This document shows positions 22,815 to 34,405 of a DNA stretch of 64,000 nt, piece after piece. Location of the stretch: positions 682,001 through 746,000 of the forward strand of contig JAUIMM010002560.1 of NCBI GenBank assembly GCA_031769625.1. Direction: 5' to 3'. The stretch comes from Taudactylus pleione (lineage: Eukaryota > Chordata > Amphibia > Anura > Myobatrachidae). How positions within the stretch are numbered: position 1 is the first letter of the stretch; each line of letters begins with the position of its first letter. The notes beneath the pieces are model-generated. The model made no database searches. It saw only the letters and a list, made by a program, of their open reading frames with translations, and was not told the DNA's origin. The translations under genes were made by a program, and so were the position numbers.

Positions 22815-25574
22815 AGTGCTTTCAATGCATTTTGGCCTAAAACGTGCATTTGCTGTTTTCTCTTAAACGCAACATGGGAGAAAAACCATTTCACATCATA
22901 ATTGTGGGTCTTGGTCTTCAACACATCCAGTGAAATTTTGAGCTGTCTGTGTTTGCCACAAGAGGAGTTAACACAAAGTTTGCGCTTTTGTTGTTTCCAT
23001 TGCTTTCAATGCATTTTGGCCTAAAACGAGCAATTGCTGTTTTCTCTTAAACACAAAATGGGGGAAAAACCATTTCACATCACATTTGTGGGTCTTGGTC
23101 TTCAGCACATCCAGTGAAATTTTGAGCTTTCTGTGTTTGCTACAAGTGGAGATAACACAAAGTTTGAATTTTTGTTGTTTCCATTGCTTTTAATGCATTT
23201 TGGCCTAAAACGTGCATTTGCTGTTTTCTCTTAAATGCAACATGGGAGAAAAACCATTTCACATCATATTTGTGGGTCCTGGTCTTCAAAACATCCAGTG
23301 AAATTTTGAGCTGTCTGTGTTTGCTACAAGTGGAGATAACACAAAGTATGCGCTTTTGTTGTTTCCATTGCTTTCAATGCATTTTGGCCTAAAATGTGCA
23401 TTTGCTGTTTTCTCTTAAACGCAACACGGGGGAAAAACCATTTCACATCACATTTGTGGGTCTTGGTCTTCAACACATCCAGTGAAATTTTGAGCTGTCT
23501 GTGTTTGCTACAAGAGGAGATATCACAAAGTATGCGCTTTTGTTGTTTCCATTGCTTTCAATGCATTTTGGCCTAAAACGTGCATTTGCTGTTTTCTCTT
23601 AAACGCAACATGGGAGAAAAACCATTTCACATCACATTTGTGGGTCTTCGTCATCAACACATCCAGTAAAATTTTGAGCTGTCTGTGTTTGCTACAAGAG
23701 GAGATAACACAAAGTATGTGCTTTTGTTGTTTCCATTGCTTTCAATGCATTTTGGCCTAAAACGTGCATTTGCTGTTTTCTCTTAAACGCAAAATGGGAG
23801 AAAAACCATTTCACATCATAATTGTGGGTCTTGGTCTTCAACACATCCAGTGAAATTATGAGCTGTCTGTGTTTTCTACAAGAGGAGTTAACACAAAGTT
23901 TGCGCTTTTGTTGTTTCCATTGCTTTCAATGCATTTTGGCCTAAAATGAGCAATTGCTGTTTTCTCTTAAACGCAAAATGGGGGAAAAACCATTTCACAT
24001 CACATTTGTGGGTCTTGGTCTTCAACACATCCAGTGAAATTTTGAGCTGTCTGTGTTTACTACAAGAGGAGATAACACAAAGTATGCGCTTTTGTTGTTT
24101 CCATTGCTTTCAATGCATTTTGGCCTAAAACGTGCATTTGCTGTTTTCTCTTAAACGCAACATGGGAGAAAAAACATTTCACATCACATTTGTGGGTCTT
24201 GGTCTTCAACACATCCAGTGAAATTTTGAGCAGTCTGTGTTTGCTACAAGAGGAGATATCACAAAGTATGCGCTTTTGTTGTTTCCATTGCTTTCAATGC
24301 ATTTTGGCCTAAAACATGCATTTGCTGTTTTCTCTTAAATGCAACATGGGATAAAACCCATTTCACATCATAATTGTGGGTCTTGGTCTTCAACACATCC
24401 AGTGAAATTTTGAGCTGTCTGTGTTTGCCACAAGAGGAGTTAACACAAAGTTTGCGCTTTTGATGTTTCCATTGCTTTCAATGCATTTTGGCCTAAAACG
24501 AGCAATTGCTGTTTTCTCTTAAATGCAAAATGTTGGAAAAACCATTTCACATCACAATTGTGGGTCTTGGTCTTCAACACATCCAGTGAAATTTTGAGCT
24601 GTCTGTGTTTGCTACAAGAGGAGATATCACAAAGTATGCGCTTTTGTTGTTTCCATTGCTTTCAATGCATTTTGGCCTAAAACGTGCATTTGCTGTTTTC
24701 TCTTAAACGCAACATGGGAGAAAAACCATTTCACATCACATTTGTGGGTCTTCGTCATCAACACATCCAGTGAAATTTTGAGCTGTCTGTGTTTGCTACA
24801 AGAGGAGATAACACAAAGTATGTGCTTTTGTTGTTTCCATTGCTTTCAATGCATTTTGGCCTAAAACGTGCATTTGCTGTTTTCTCTTAAACGCAACATG
24901 GGAGAAAAACCATTTCACATCATAATTGTGGGTCTTGGTCTTCAACACATCCAGTGAAATTTTGAGCTGTCTGTGTTTGCCACAAGAGGAGTTAACACAA
25001 AGTTTGCGCTTTTGATGTTTCCATTGCTTTCAATGCATTTTGGCCTAAAACAAGCAATTGCTGTTTTCTCTTAAACGCAACATGGGAGAAAACCCATTTC
25101 ACATCATAATTGTGGGTCTTGGTCTTCAACACATCCTGTGAAATTTTGAGCTGTCTGTGTTTGCCACAAGAGGAGTTAACACAAAGTTTGCGCTTTTGAT
25201 GTTTCCATTGCTTTCAATGCATTTTGGCCTAAAACAAGCAATTGCTGTTTTCTCTTAAATGCAAAATGGGGGAAAAACCATTTCACATCACATTTGTGGG
25301 TCTTGGTCTTCAACACATCCAGTGAAATTTTGAGCTGTCTGTGTTTGCTACAAGAGGAGTTAACACAAAGTTTGAGCTTTTGTTGTTTCCATTGCTTTCA
25401 ATGCATTTTGGCCTAAAACGTGCATTTGCTGTTTTCTCTTAAACGCAACATGGGAGAAAAACCATTTCACATCATATTTGTGGGTCTTGGTCTTCAAAAC
25501 ATCCAGTGAAATTTTGAGCTGTCTGTGTTTGCTACAAGTGGAGATAACACAAAGTATGCGCTTTTGTTGTTTCC
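22815..25574 (+). repeat. 15-monomer block: e a2 b c d e' g h e a d e e2 a b
   Basis: This order, or shortened forms of it, returns at 29071, 31462, 34957, 38446 and 48752, so it is the core of the dominant higher-order family in the right two thirds of the window. Private marks: AGTTTGAATTTTTG in a2 (22999), GGTCCTGG in b (23183), AAAATGTGC in c (23367), CATCCAGTAAAA in d (23551), GAAATTATGAG with GTTTTCTACAAG in e' (23735), and AAAATGTTGG in a (24471). e2 (25023) is an e unit with an AAGCAATTG box and GAGAAAACCCATT. The a unit at 25207 carries GTTAAC in place of GATAAC. Confidence 0.8.
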
Positions 25575-28500
25575 ATTGCTTTGAATGCATTTTGGCCTAA
25601 AACGAGCAATTGCTGTTTTCTCTTAAACGAAACACGGGGGAAAAACCATTTCACATCACATTTGTGGGTCTTGGTCTTCAACACATTCAGTGAAATTTTG
25701 AGCTGTCTGTGTTTGCTACAAGAGGAGATACCACAAAGTATGTGCTTTTGTTGTTTCCATTGCTTTCAATGCATTTTGGCCTAAAACATGCATTTGCTGT
25801 TTTCTCTTAAACGCAACATGGGAGAAAAACCATTTCACATCATAATTGTGGGTCTTGGTCTTCAACACATCCAGTGAAATTTTGAGCTGTCTGTGTTTGC
25901 TACAAGAGGAGTTAACACAAAGTTTGCGCTTTTGTTGTTTCCATTGCTTTCAATGCATTTTGGCTTAAAATGAGCAATTGCTGTTTTCTCTTAAACGCAA
26001 AATGGGGGAAAAACCATTTCACATCACATTTGTGGGTCTTGGTCTTCAACACATCCAGTGAAATTTTGAGCTGTCTGTGTTTACTACAAGAGGAGATAAC
26101 ACAAAGTATGCGCTTTTGTTGTTTCCATTGCTTTCAATGCATTTTGGCCTAAAACGTGCATTTGCTGTTTTCTCTTAAACGCAACATGGGAGAAAAACCA
26201 TTTCACATCAAATTTGTTGGTCTTGGTCTTCAACACATCCAGTGAAATTTTGAGCAGTCTGTGTTTGCTACAAGAGGAGATATCACAAAGTATGCGCTTT
26301 TGTTGTTTCCATTGCTTTCAATGCATTTTGGCCTAAAACGTGCATTTGCTGTTTTCTCTTAAACGCAACATGGGAGAAAACCGATTTCACATCATAATTG
26401 TGGGTCTTGGTCTTCAACACATCCTGTGAAATTTTGAGCTGTCTGTGTTTGCCACAAGAGGAGTTAACACAAAGTTTGCGCTTTTGATGTTTCCATTGCT
26501 TTCAATGCATTCTGGCCTAAAACAAGCAATTGCTGTTTTCTCTGAAACGCAAAATGGGGGAAAAACCATTTCACATCACATTTGTGGGTCTTGGTCTTCA
26601 ACACATCCAGTGAAATATTGAGCTGTCTGTGTTTGCTACAAGAGGAGATAACACAAAGTTTGAGCTTTTGTTGTTTCCATTGCTTTCAATGCATTTTGGC
26701 CTAAAACGTGCATTTGCTGTTTTCTCTTAAACGCAACATGGGAGAAAAACCATTTCACATCATATTTGTGGGTCTTGGTCTTCAAAACATCCAGTGAAAT
26801 TTTGAGCTGTCTGTGTTTGCTACAAGTGGAGATAACACAAAGTATGCGCTTTTGTTGTTTCCATTGCTTTCAATGCATTTTGGCCTAAAACGAGCAATTG
26901 CTGTTTTCTCTTAAACGAAACATGGGGGAAAAACCATTTCACATCACATTTGTGGGTCTTGGTCTTCAACACATCCAGTGAAATTTTGAGCTGTCTGTGT
27001 TTGCTACAAGAGGAGATATCTCAAAGTATGCGCTTTTGTTGTTTCCATTGCTTTCAATGCATTTTGGCCTAAAACATGCATTTGCTGTTTTCTCTTAAAT
27101 GCAACATGGGAGAAAAACCATTTCACATCACATTTGTGGATCTTGGTCTTCAACACAACCAGTGAAATTTTGAGCTGTCTGTGTTTGCTACAAGAGGAGA
27201 TATCACAAAGTATGCGCTTTTGTTGTTTCCATTGCTTTCAATGCATTTTGGCCTAAAACGTGCATTTGCTGTTTTCTCTTAAATGCAACATGGGAGAAAA
27301 ACCATTTCACATCACATTTGTGGGTCTTGGTCTTCAACACATCCAGTGAAATTTTGAGCTGTCTGTGTTTGCTACAAGAGGATATATCACAAAGTATGCG
27401 CTTTTGTTGTTTCCATTGCTTTCAATGCATTTTGGCCTAAAACTTGCATTTGCTGTTTTCTCTTAAACGCAACATGGGAGAAAAACCATTTCACATCACA
27501 TTTGTGGGTCTTGGTCTTCAACACATCCAGTGAAATTTTGAGCTGTCTGTGTTTGCTACAAGAGGATATATCACAAAGTATGCGCTTTTGTTGTTTCCAT
27601 TGCTTTCAATGCATTTTGGCCTAAAACTTGCATTTGCTGTTTTCTCTTAAACGCAACATGGGAGAAAAACCATTTCACATCACATTTGTGGGTCTTGGTC
27701 TTCAACACATCCAGTGAAATTTTGAGCTGTGTGTGTTTGCTACAAGAGGAGATAACACAAAGTATGCGCTTTTGTTGTTTCCATTGCTTTCAATGCATTT
27801 TGGCCTAAAACGTGCATTTGCTGTTTTCTCTTAACAGCAACATGGGAGAAAAACCATTTCACATCATAATTGTGGGTCTTGGTCTTCAACACATCCAGTG
27901 AAATTTTGAGCTGTCTGTGTTTGCTACAAGAGGAGTTAACACAAAGTTTGCGCTTTTGTTGTTTCCATTGCTTTCAATGCATTTTGGCTTAAAATTAGCA
28001 ATTGCTGTTTTCTCTTAAACGCAAAATGGGGGAAAAACCATTTCACATCACATTTGTGGGTCTTGGTCTTCAACACATCCAGTGAAATTTTGAGCTGTCT
28101 GTGTTTACTACAAGAGGAGATAACACAAAGTATGCGCTTTTGTTGTTTCCATTGCTTTCAATGCATTTTGGCCTAAAACGTGCATTTGCTGTTTTCTCTT
28201 AAACGCAACATGGGAGAAAAACCATTTCACATCAAATTTGTTGGTCTTGGTCTTCAACACATCCAGTGAAATTTTGAGCAGTCTGTGTTTGCTACAAGAG
28301 GAGATATCACAAAGTATGCGCTTTTGTTGTTTCCATTGCTTTCAATGCATTTTGGCCTAAAACGTGCATTTGATGTTTTCTCTTAAACGCAACATGGGAG
28401 AAAACCCATTTCACATCATAATTGTGGGTCTTGGTCTTCAACACATCCTGTGAAATTTTGAGCTGTCTGTGTTTGCTACAAGAGGTGATAACACAAAGTT

Positions 28501-29070
28501 TGAGCTTTTGTTGTTTCCATTGCTTTCAATGCATTTTGGCCTAAAACGTGCATTTGCTGTTTTCTCTTAAACGCAACATGGGAGAAAAACCATTTCACAT
28601 CATATTTGTGGGTCTTGGTCTTCAAAACATCCAGTGAAATTTTGAGCTGTCTGTGTTTGCTACAAGTGGAGATAACACAAAGTATGCGCTTTTGTTGTTT
28701 CCATTGCTTTCAATGCATTTTGGCCTAAAACGAGCAATTGCTGTTTTCTCTTAAACGAAACACGGGGGAAAAACCATTTCACATCACATTTGTGGGTCTT
28801 GGTCTTCAACACATCCAGTGAAATTTTGAGCTGTCTGTGTTTGCTACAAGAGGAGATATCTCAAAGTATGCGCTTTTGTTGTTTCCATTGCTTTCAATGA
28901 ATTTTGGCCTAAAACGTGCATTTGCTGTTTTCTCTTAAATGCAACATGGGAGAAAAACCATTTCACATCACATTTGTGGATCTTGGTCTTCAACACAACC
29001 AGTGAAATTTTGAGCTGTCTGTGTTTGCTACAAGAGGAGATATCACAAAGTATGCGCTTTTGTTGTTTCC
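25575..29070 (+). repeat. 19-monomer block related to 18767-22814 at 6,808 bp
   Basis: Order: c e' g h e a b c n n2 n3 lj ke' g h ea b c n. The left part mirrors 18767 onward at an offset of 6,808 bp (37 monomers), sharing GATACCAC with AGTATGTGC in c, GGCTTAAAATGAGC in g, ACATCCTGTG in e, and the n/n2 marks. n3 (27415) is an additional GGATATATC unit. The g unit at 27967 reads AAAATTAGC, so the ATG present in other g units is lost. The unit at 28335 is e-like to position 120 and then a-like (AGTTTGAGC). Confidence 0.78.
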
Positions 29071-30910
29071 ATTGCTTTCAATGCATTTTGGCCTAAAACG
29101 TGCATTTGCTGTTTTCTCTTAAACGCAACATGGGAGAAAAACCATTTCACATCATAATTGTGGGTCTTGGTCTTCAACACATCCAGTGAAATTTTGAGCT
29201 GTCTGTGTTTGCCACAAGAGGAGTTAACACAAAGTTTGCGCTTTTGTTGTTTCCATTGCTTTCAATGCATTTTGGCCTAAAACGAGCAATTGCTGTTTTC
29301 TCTTAAACACAAAATGGGGGAAAAACCATTTCACATCACATTTGTGGGTCTTGGTCTTCAACACATCCAGTGAAATTTTGAGCTTTCTGTGTTTGCTACA
29401 AGTGGAGATAACACAAAGTTTGAATTTTTGTTGTTTCCATTGCTTTCAATGCATTTTGGCCTAAAACGTGCATTTGCTGTTTTCTCTTAAACGCAACATG
29501 GGAGAAAAACCATTTCACATCATATTTGTGGGTCCTGGTCTTCAAAACATCCAGTGAAATTTTGAGCTGTCTGTGTTTGCTACAAGTGGAGATAACACAA
29601 AGTATGCGCTTTTGTTGTTTCCATTGCTTTCAATGCATTTTGGCCTAAAATGTGCATTTGCTGTTTTCTCTTAAACGCAACACGGGGGAAAAACCATTTC
29701 ACATCACATTTGTGGGTCTTGGTCTTCAACACATCCAGTGAAATTTTGAGCTGTCTGTGTTTGCTACAAGAGGAGATATCACAAAGTATGCGCTTTTGTT
29801 GTTTCCATTGCTTTCAATGCATTTTGGCCTAAAACGTGCATTTGCTGTTTTCTCTTAAACGCAACATGGGAGAAAAACCATTTCACATCACATTTGTGGG
29901 TCTTCGTCATCAACACATCCAGTAAAATTTTGAGCTGTCTGTGTTTGCTACAAGAGGAGATAACACAAAGTATGTGCTTTTGTTGTTTCCATTGCTTTCA
30001 ATGCATTTTGGCCTAAAACGTGCATTTGCTGTTTTCTCTTAAACGCAAAATGGGAGAAAAACCATTTCACATCATAATTGTGGGTCTTGGTCTTCAACAC
30101 ATCCAGTGAAATTATGAGCTGTCTGTGTTTTCTACAAGAGGAGTTAACACAAAGTTTGCGCTTTTGTTGTTTCCATTGCTTTCAATGCATTTTGGCCTAA
30201 AATGAGCAATTGCTGTTTTCTCTTAAACGCAAAATGGGGGAAAAACCATTTCACATCACATTTGTGGGTCTTGGTCTTCAACACATCCAGTGAAATTTTG
30301 AGCTGTCTGTGTTTACTACAAGAGGAGATAACACAAAGTATGCGCTTTTGTTGTTTCCATTGCTTTCAATGCATTTTGGCCTGAAACGTGCATTTGCTGT
30401 TTTCTCTTAAACGCAACATGGGAGAAAAACCATTTCACATCACATTTGTGGGTCTTCGTCATCAACACATCCAGTGAAATTTTGAGCTGTCTGTGTTTGC
30501 TACAAGAGGAGATAACACAAAGTATGTGCTTTTGTTGTTTCCATTGCTTTCAATGCATTTTGGCCTAAAACGTGCATTTGCTGTTTTCTCTTAAACGCAA
30601 CATGGGAGAAAAACCATTTCACATCATAATTGTGGGTCTTGGTCTTCAACACATCCAGTGAAATTTTGAGCTGTCTGTGTTTGCCACAAGAGGAGTTAAC
30701 ACAAAGTTTGCGCTTTTGATGTTTCCATTGCTTTCAATGCATTTTGGCCTAAAACAAGCAATTGCTGTTTTCTCTTAAACGCAACATGGGAGAAAACCCA
30801 TTTCACATCATAATTGTGGGTCTTGGTCTTCAACACATCCTGTGAAATTTTGAGCTGTCTGTGTTTGCCACAAGAGGAGTTAACACAAAGTTTGCTCTTT
30901 TGATGTTTCC
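29071..30910 (+). repeat. 10-monomer shortened copy of the 22815 block
   Basis: Order: e a2 b c d e' g d e e2. It matches 22815 onward at an offset of 6,256 bp (34 monomers), including GGTCCTGG in b and GAAATTATGAG in e'. The h-e-a segment after g is missing, so g (30175) joins d (30359) directly; that d begins CCTGAAACGTGC. The terminal e2 (30727) has a unique AGTTTGCTC ending. It precedes the 19-mer tandem. Confidence 0.78.
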
Positions 30911-33900
30911 ATTGCTTTCAATGCATTTTGGCCTAAAACTTGCATTTGCTGTTTTCTCTTAAACGCAACATGGGAGAAAAACCATTTCACATCACATTTT
31001 TGGGTCTTGGTCTTCAACACATCCAGTGAAATTTTGAGCTGTGTGTGTTTGCTACAAGAGGAGATCACACAAAGTATGCGCTTTTGTTGTTTCCATTGCT
31101 TTCAATGCATTTTGGCCTAAAACGTGCATTTGCTGTTTTCTCTTAACAGCAACATGGGAGAAAAACCATTTCACATCACATTTGTGGGTCTTGGTCTTCA
31201 ACACATCCAGTGAAATTTTGAGCTGTCTGTGTTTGCTACAAGAGGAGATATCACAAAGTATGCGCTTTTGTTGTTTCATTGCTTTCTATGCATTTTGGCC
31301 AAAAACTTGCATTTGCTGTTTTCTCTTAAACGCAACATGGGAGAAAAACCATTTCACATCACATTTGTGGGTCTTGGTCTTCAACACATCCAGTGAAATT
31401 TTGAGCTGTCTGTGTTTGCTACAAGAGGAGATATCACAAAGTATGCGCTTTTGTTGTTTCCAGTGCTTTCAATGCATTTTGGCCTAAAACGTGCATTTGC
31501 TGTTTTCTCTTAAACGCAACATGGGAGAAAAACCATTTCACATCATAATTGTGGGTCTTGGTCTTCAACACATCCAGTGAAATTTTGAGCTGTCTGTGTT
31601 TGCCACAAGAGGAGTTAACACAAAGTTTGCGCTTTTGTTGTTTCCATTGCTTTCAATGCATTTTGGCCTAAAACGAGCAATTGCTGTTTTCTCTTAAACA
31701 CAAAATGGGGGAAAAACCATTTCACATCACATTTGTGGGTCTTGGTCTTCAACACATCCAGTGAAATTTTGAGCTTTCTGTGTTTGCTACAAGTGGAGAT
31801 AACACAAAGTTTGAATTTTTGTTGTTTCCATTGCTTTCAATGCATTTTGGCCTAAAACGTGCATTTGCTGTTTTCTCTTAAACGCAACATGGGAGAAAAA
31901 CCATTTCACATCATATTTGTGGGTCTTGGTCTTCAAAACATCCAGTGAAATTTTGAGCTGTCTGTGTTTGCTACAAGTGGAGAAAACACAAAGTATGCGC
32001 TTTTGTTGTTTCCATTGCTTTCAATGCATTTTGGCCTAAAATGTGCATTTGCTGTTTTCTCTTAAACGCAACACGGGGGAAAAACCATTTCACATCACAT
32101 TTGTGGGTCTTGGTCTTCAACACATCCAGTGAAATTTTGAGCTGTCTGTGTTTGCTACAAGAGGAGATATCACAAAGTATGCGCTTTTGTTGTTTCCATT
32201 GCTTTCAATGCATTTTGGCCTAAAACGTGCATTTGCTGTTTTCTCTTAAACGCAACATGGGAGAAAAACCATTTCACATCACATTTGTGGGTCTTCGTCA
32301 TCAACACATCCAGTAAAATTTTGAGCTGTCTGTGTTTGCTACAAGAGGAGATAACACAAAGTATGTGCTTTTGTTGTTTCCATTGCTTTCAATGCATTTT
32401 GGCCTAAAACGTGCATTTGCTGTTTTCTCTTAAACGCAACATGGGAGAAAAACCATTTCACATCATAATTGTGGGTCTTGGTCTTCAACACATCCAGTGA
32501 AATTATGAGCTGTCTGTGTTTTCTACAAGAGGAGTTAACACAAAGCTTGCGCTTTTGTTGTTTCCATTGCTTTCAATGCATTTTGGCCTAAAATGAGCAA
32601 TTGCTGTTTTCTCTTAAATGCAAAATGGGGGAAAAACCATTTCACATCACATTTGTGGGTCTTGGTCTTCAACACATCCAGTGAAATTTTGAGCTGTCTG
32701 TGTTTACTACAAGAGGAGATAACACAAAGTATGCGCTTTTGTTGTTTCCATTGCTTTCAATGCATTTTGGCCTAAAACGTGCATTTGCTGTTTTCTCTTA
32801 AACGCAACATGGGAGAAAAACCATTTCACATCACATTTGTGGGTCTTGGTCTTCAACACATCCAGTGAAATTTTGAGCAGTCTGTGTTTGCTACAAGAGG
32901 AGATATCACAAAGTATGCGCTTTTGTTGTTTCCATTGCTTTCAATGCATTTTGGCCTAAAACATGCATTTGCTGTTTTCTCTTAAATGCAACATGGGAGA
33001 AAACCCATTTCACATCATAATTGTGGGTCTTGGTCTTCAACACATCCAGTGAAATTTTGAGCTGTCTGTGTTTGCCACAAGTGGAGTTAACACAAAGTTT
33101 GCGCTTTTGATGTTTCCATTGCTTTCAATGCATTTTGGCCTAAAATGAGCAATTGCTGTTTTCTCTTAAATGCAAAATGTTGGAAAAACCATTTCACATC
33201 ACATTTGTGGGTCTTGGTCTTCAACACATCCAGTGAAATTTTGAGCTGTCTGTGTTTGCTACAAGAGGAGATATCACAAAGTATGCGCTTTTGTTGTTTC
33301 CATTGCTTTCAATGCATTTTGGCCTAAAACGTGCATTTGCTGTTTTCTCTTAAACGCAACATGGGAGAAAAACCATTTCACATCACATTTGTGGGTCTTC
33401 GTCATCAACACATCCAGTGAAATTTTGAGCTGTCTGTGTTTGCTACAAGAGGAGATAACACAAAGTATGTGCTTTTGTTGTTTCCATTGCTTTCAATGCA
33501 TTTTGGCCTAAAACGTGCATTTGCTGTTTTCTCTTAAACGCAACATGGGAGAAAAACCATTTCACATCATAATTGTGGGTCTTGGTCTTCAACACATCCA
33601 GTGAAATTTTGAGCTGTCTGTGTTTGCCACAAGAGGAGTTAACACAAAGTTTGCGCTTTTGATGTTTCCATTGCTTTCAATGCATTTTGGCCTAAAACAA
33701 GCAATTGCTGTTTTCTCTTAAACGCAACATGGGAGAAAACCCATTTCACATCATAATTGTGGGTCTTGGTCTTCAACACATCCTGTGAAATTTTGAGCTG
33801 TCTGTGTTTGCCACAAGAGGAGTTAACACAAAGTTTGCGCTTTTGATGTTTCCATTGCTTTCAATGCATTTTGGCCTAAAACAAGCAATTGCTGTTTTCT

Positions 33901-34405
33901 CTTAAATGCAAAATGGGGGAAAAACCATTTCACATCACATTTGTGGGTCTTGGTCTTCAACACATCCAGTGAAATTTTGAGCTGTCTGTGTTTGCTACAA
34001 GAGGAGATAACACAAAGTTTGAGCTTTTGTTGTTTCCATTGCTTTCAATGCATTTTGGCCTAAAACGTGCATTTGCTGTTTTCTCTTAAACGCAACATGG
34101 GAGAAAAACCATTTCACATCATATTTGTGGGTCTTGGTCTTCAAAACATCCAGTGAAATTTTGAGCTGTCTGTGTTTGCTACAAGTGGAGATAACACAAA
34201 GTATGCGCTTTTGTTGTTTCCATTGCTTTCAATGCATTTTGGCCTAAAACGAGCAATTGCTGTTTTCTCTTAAACGAAACACGGTGGAAAAACCATTTCA
34301 CATCACATTTGTGGGTCTTGGTCTTCAACACATCCAGTGAAATTTTGAGCTGTCTGTGTTTGCTACAAGAGGATATATCACAAAGTATGCGCTTTTGTTG
34401 TTTCC
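30911..34405 (+). repeat. 19-monomer higher-order unit, copy 1 (3,495 bp)
   Basis: Order: lj k l e a2 b c d e' g h e a d e e2 a b c. Unit-specific marks are CATTTTTGGG and GATCACAC in lj, a C loss giving GTTTCATTGC at the k end (31271-31280, so k is 183 bp), CTATGCATTTTGGCC followed by AAAAACTTGC in l, TTTCCAGTGC at the l/e junction, and GGAGAAAACAC in b. The next copy starts at 34406 with the same marks. Confidence 0.88.

Noticed and set aside
31041..31487. 148-codon open frame, repeated at 34536-34982
   Set aside because: It crosses two monomer boundaries only because a 183-bp k unit (183 = 3x61) happens to keep the frame open. The reading frame has no start context, domain or codon bias, and opposite-strand frames of similar length overlap it. 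It is satellite sequence, not a gene.
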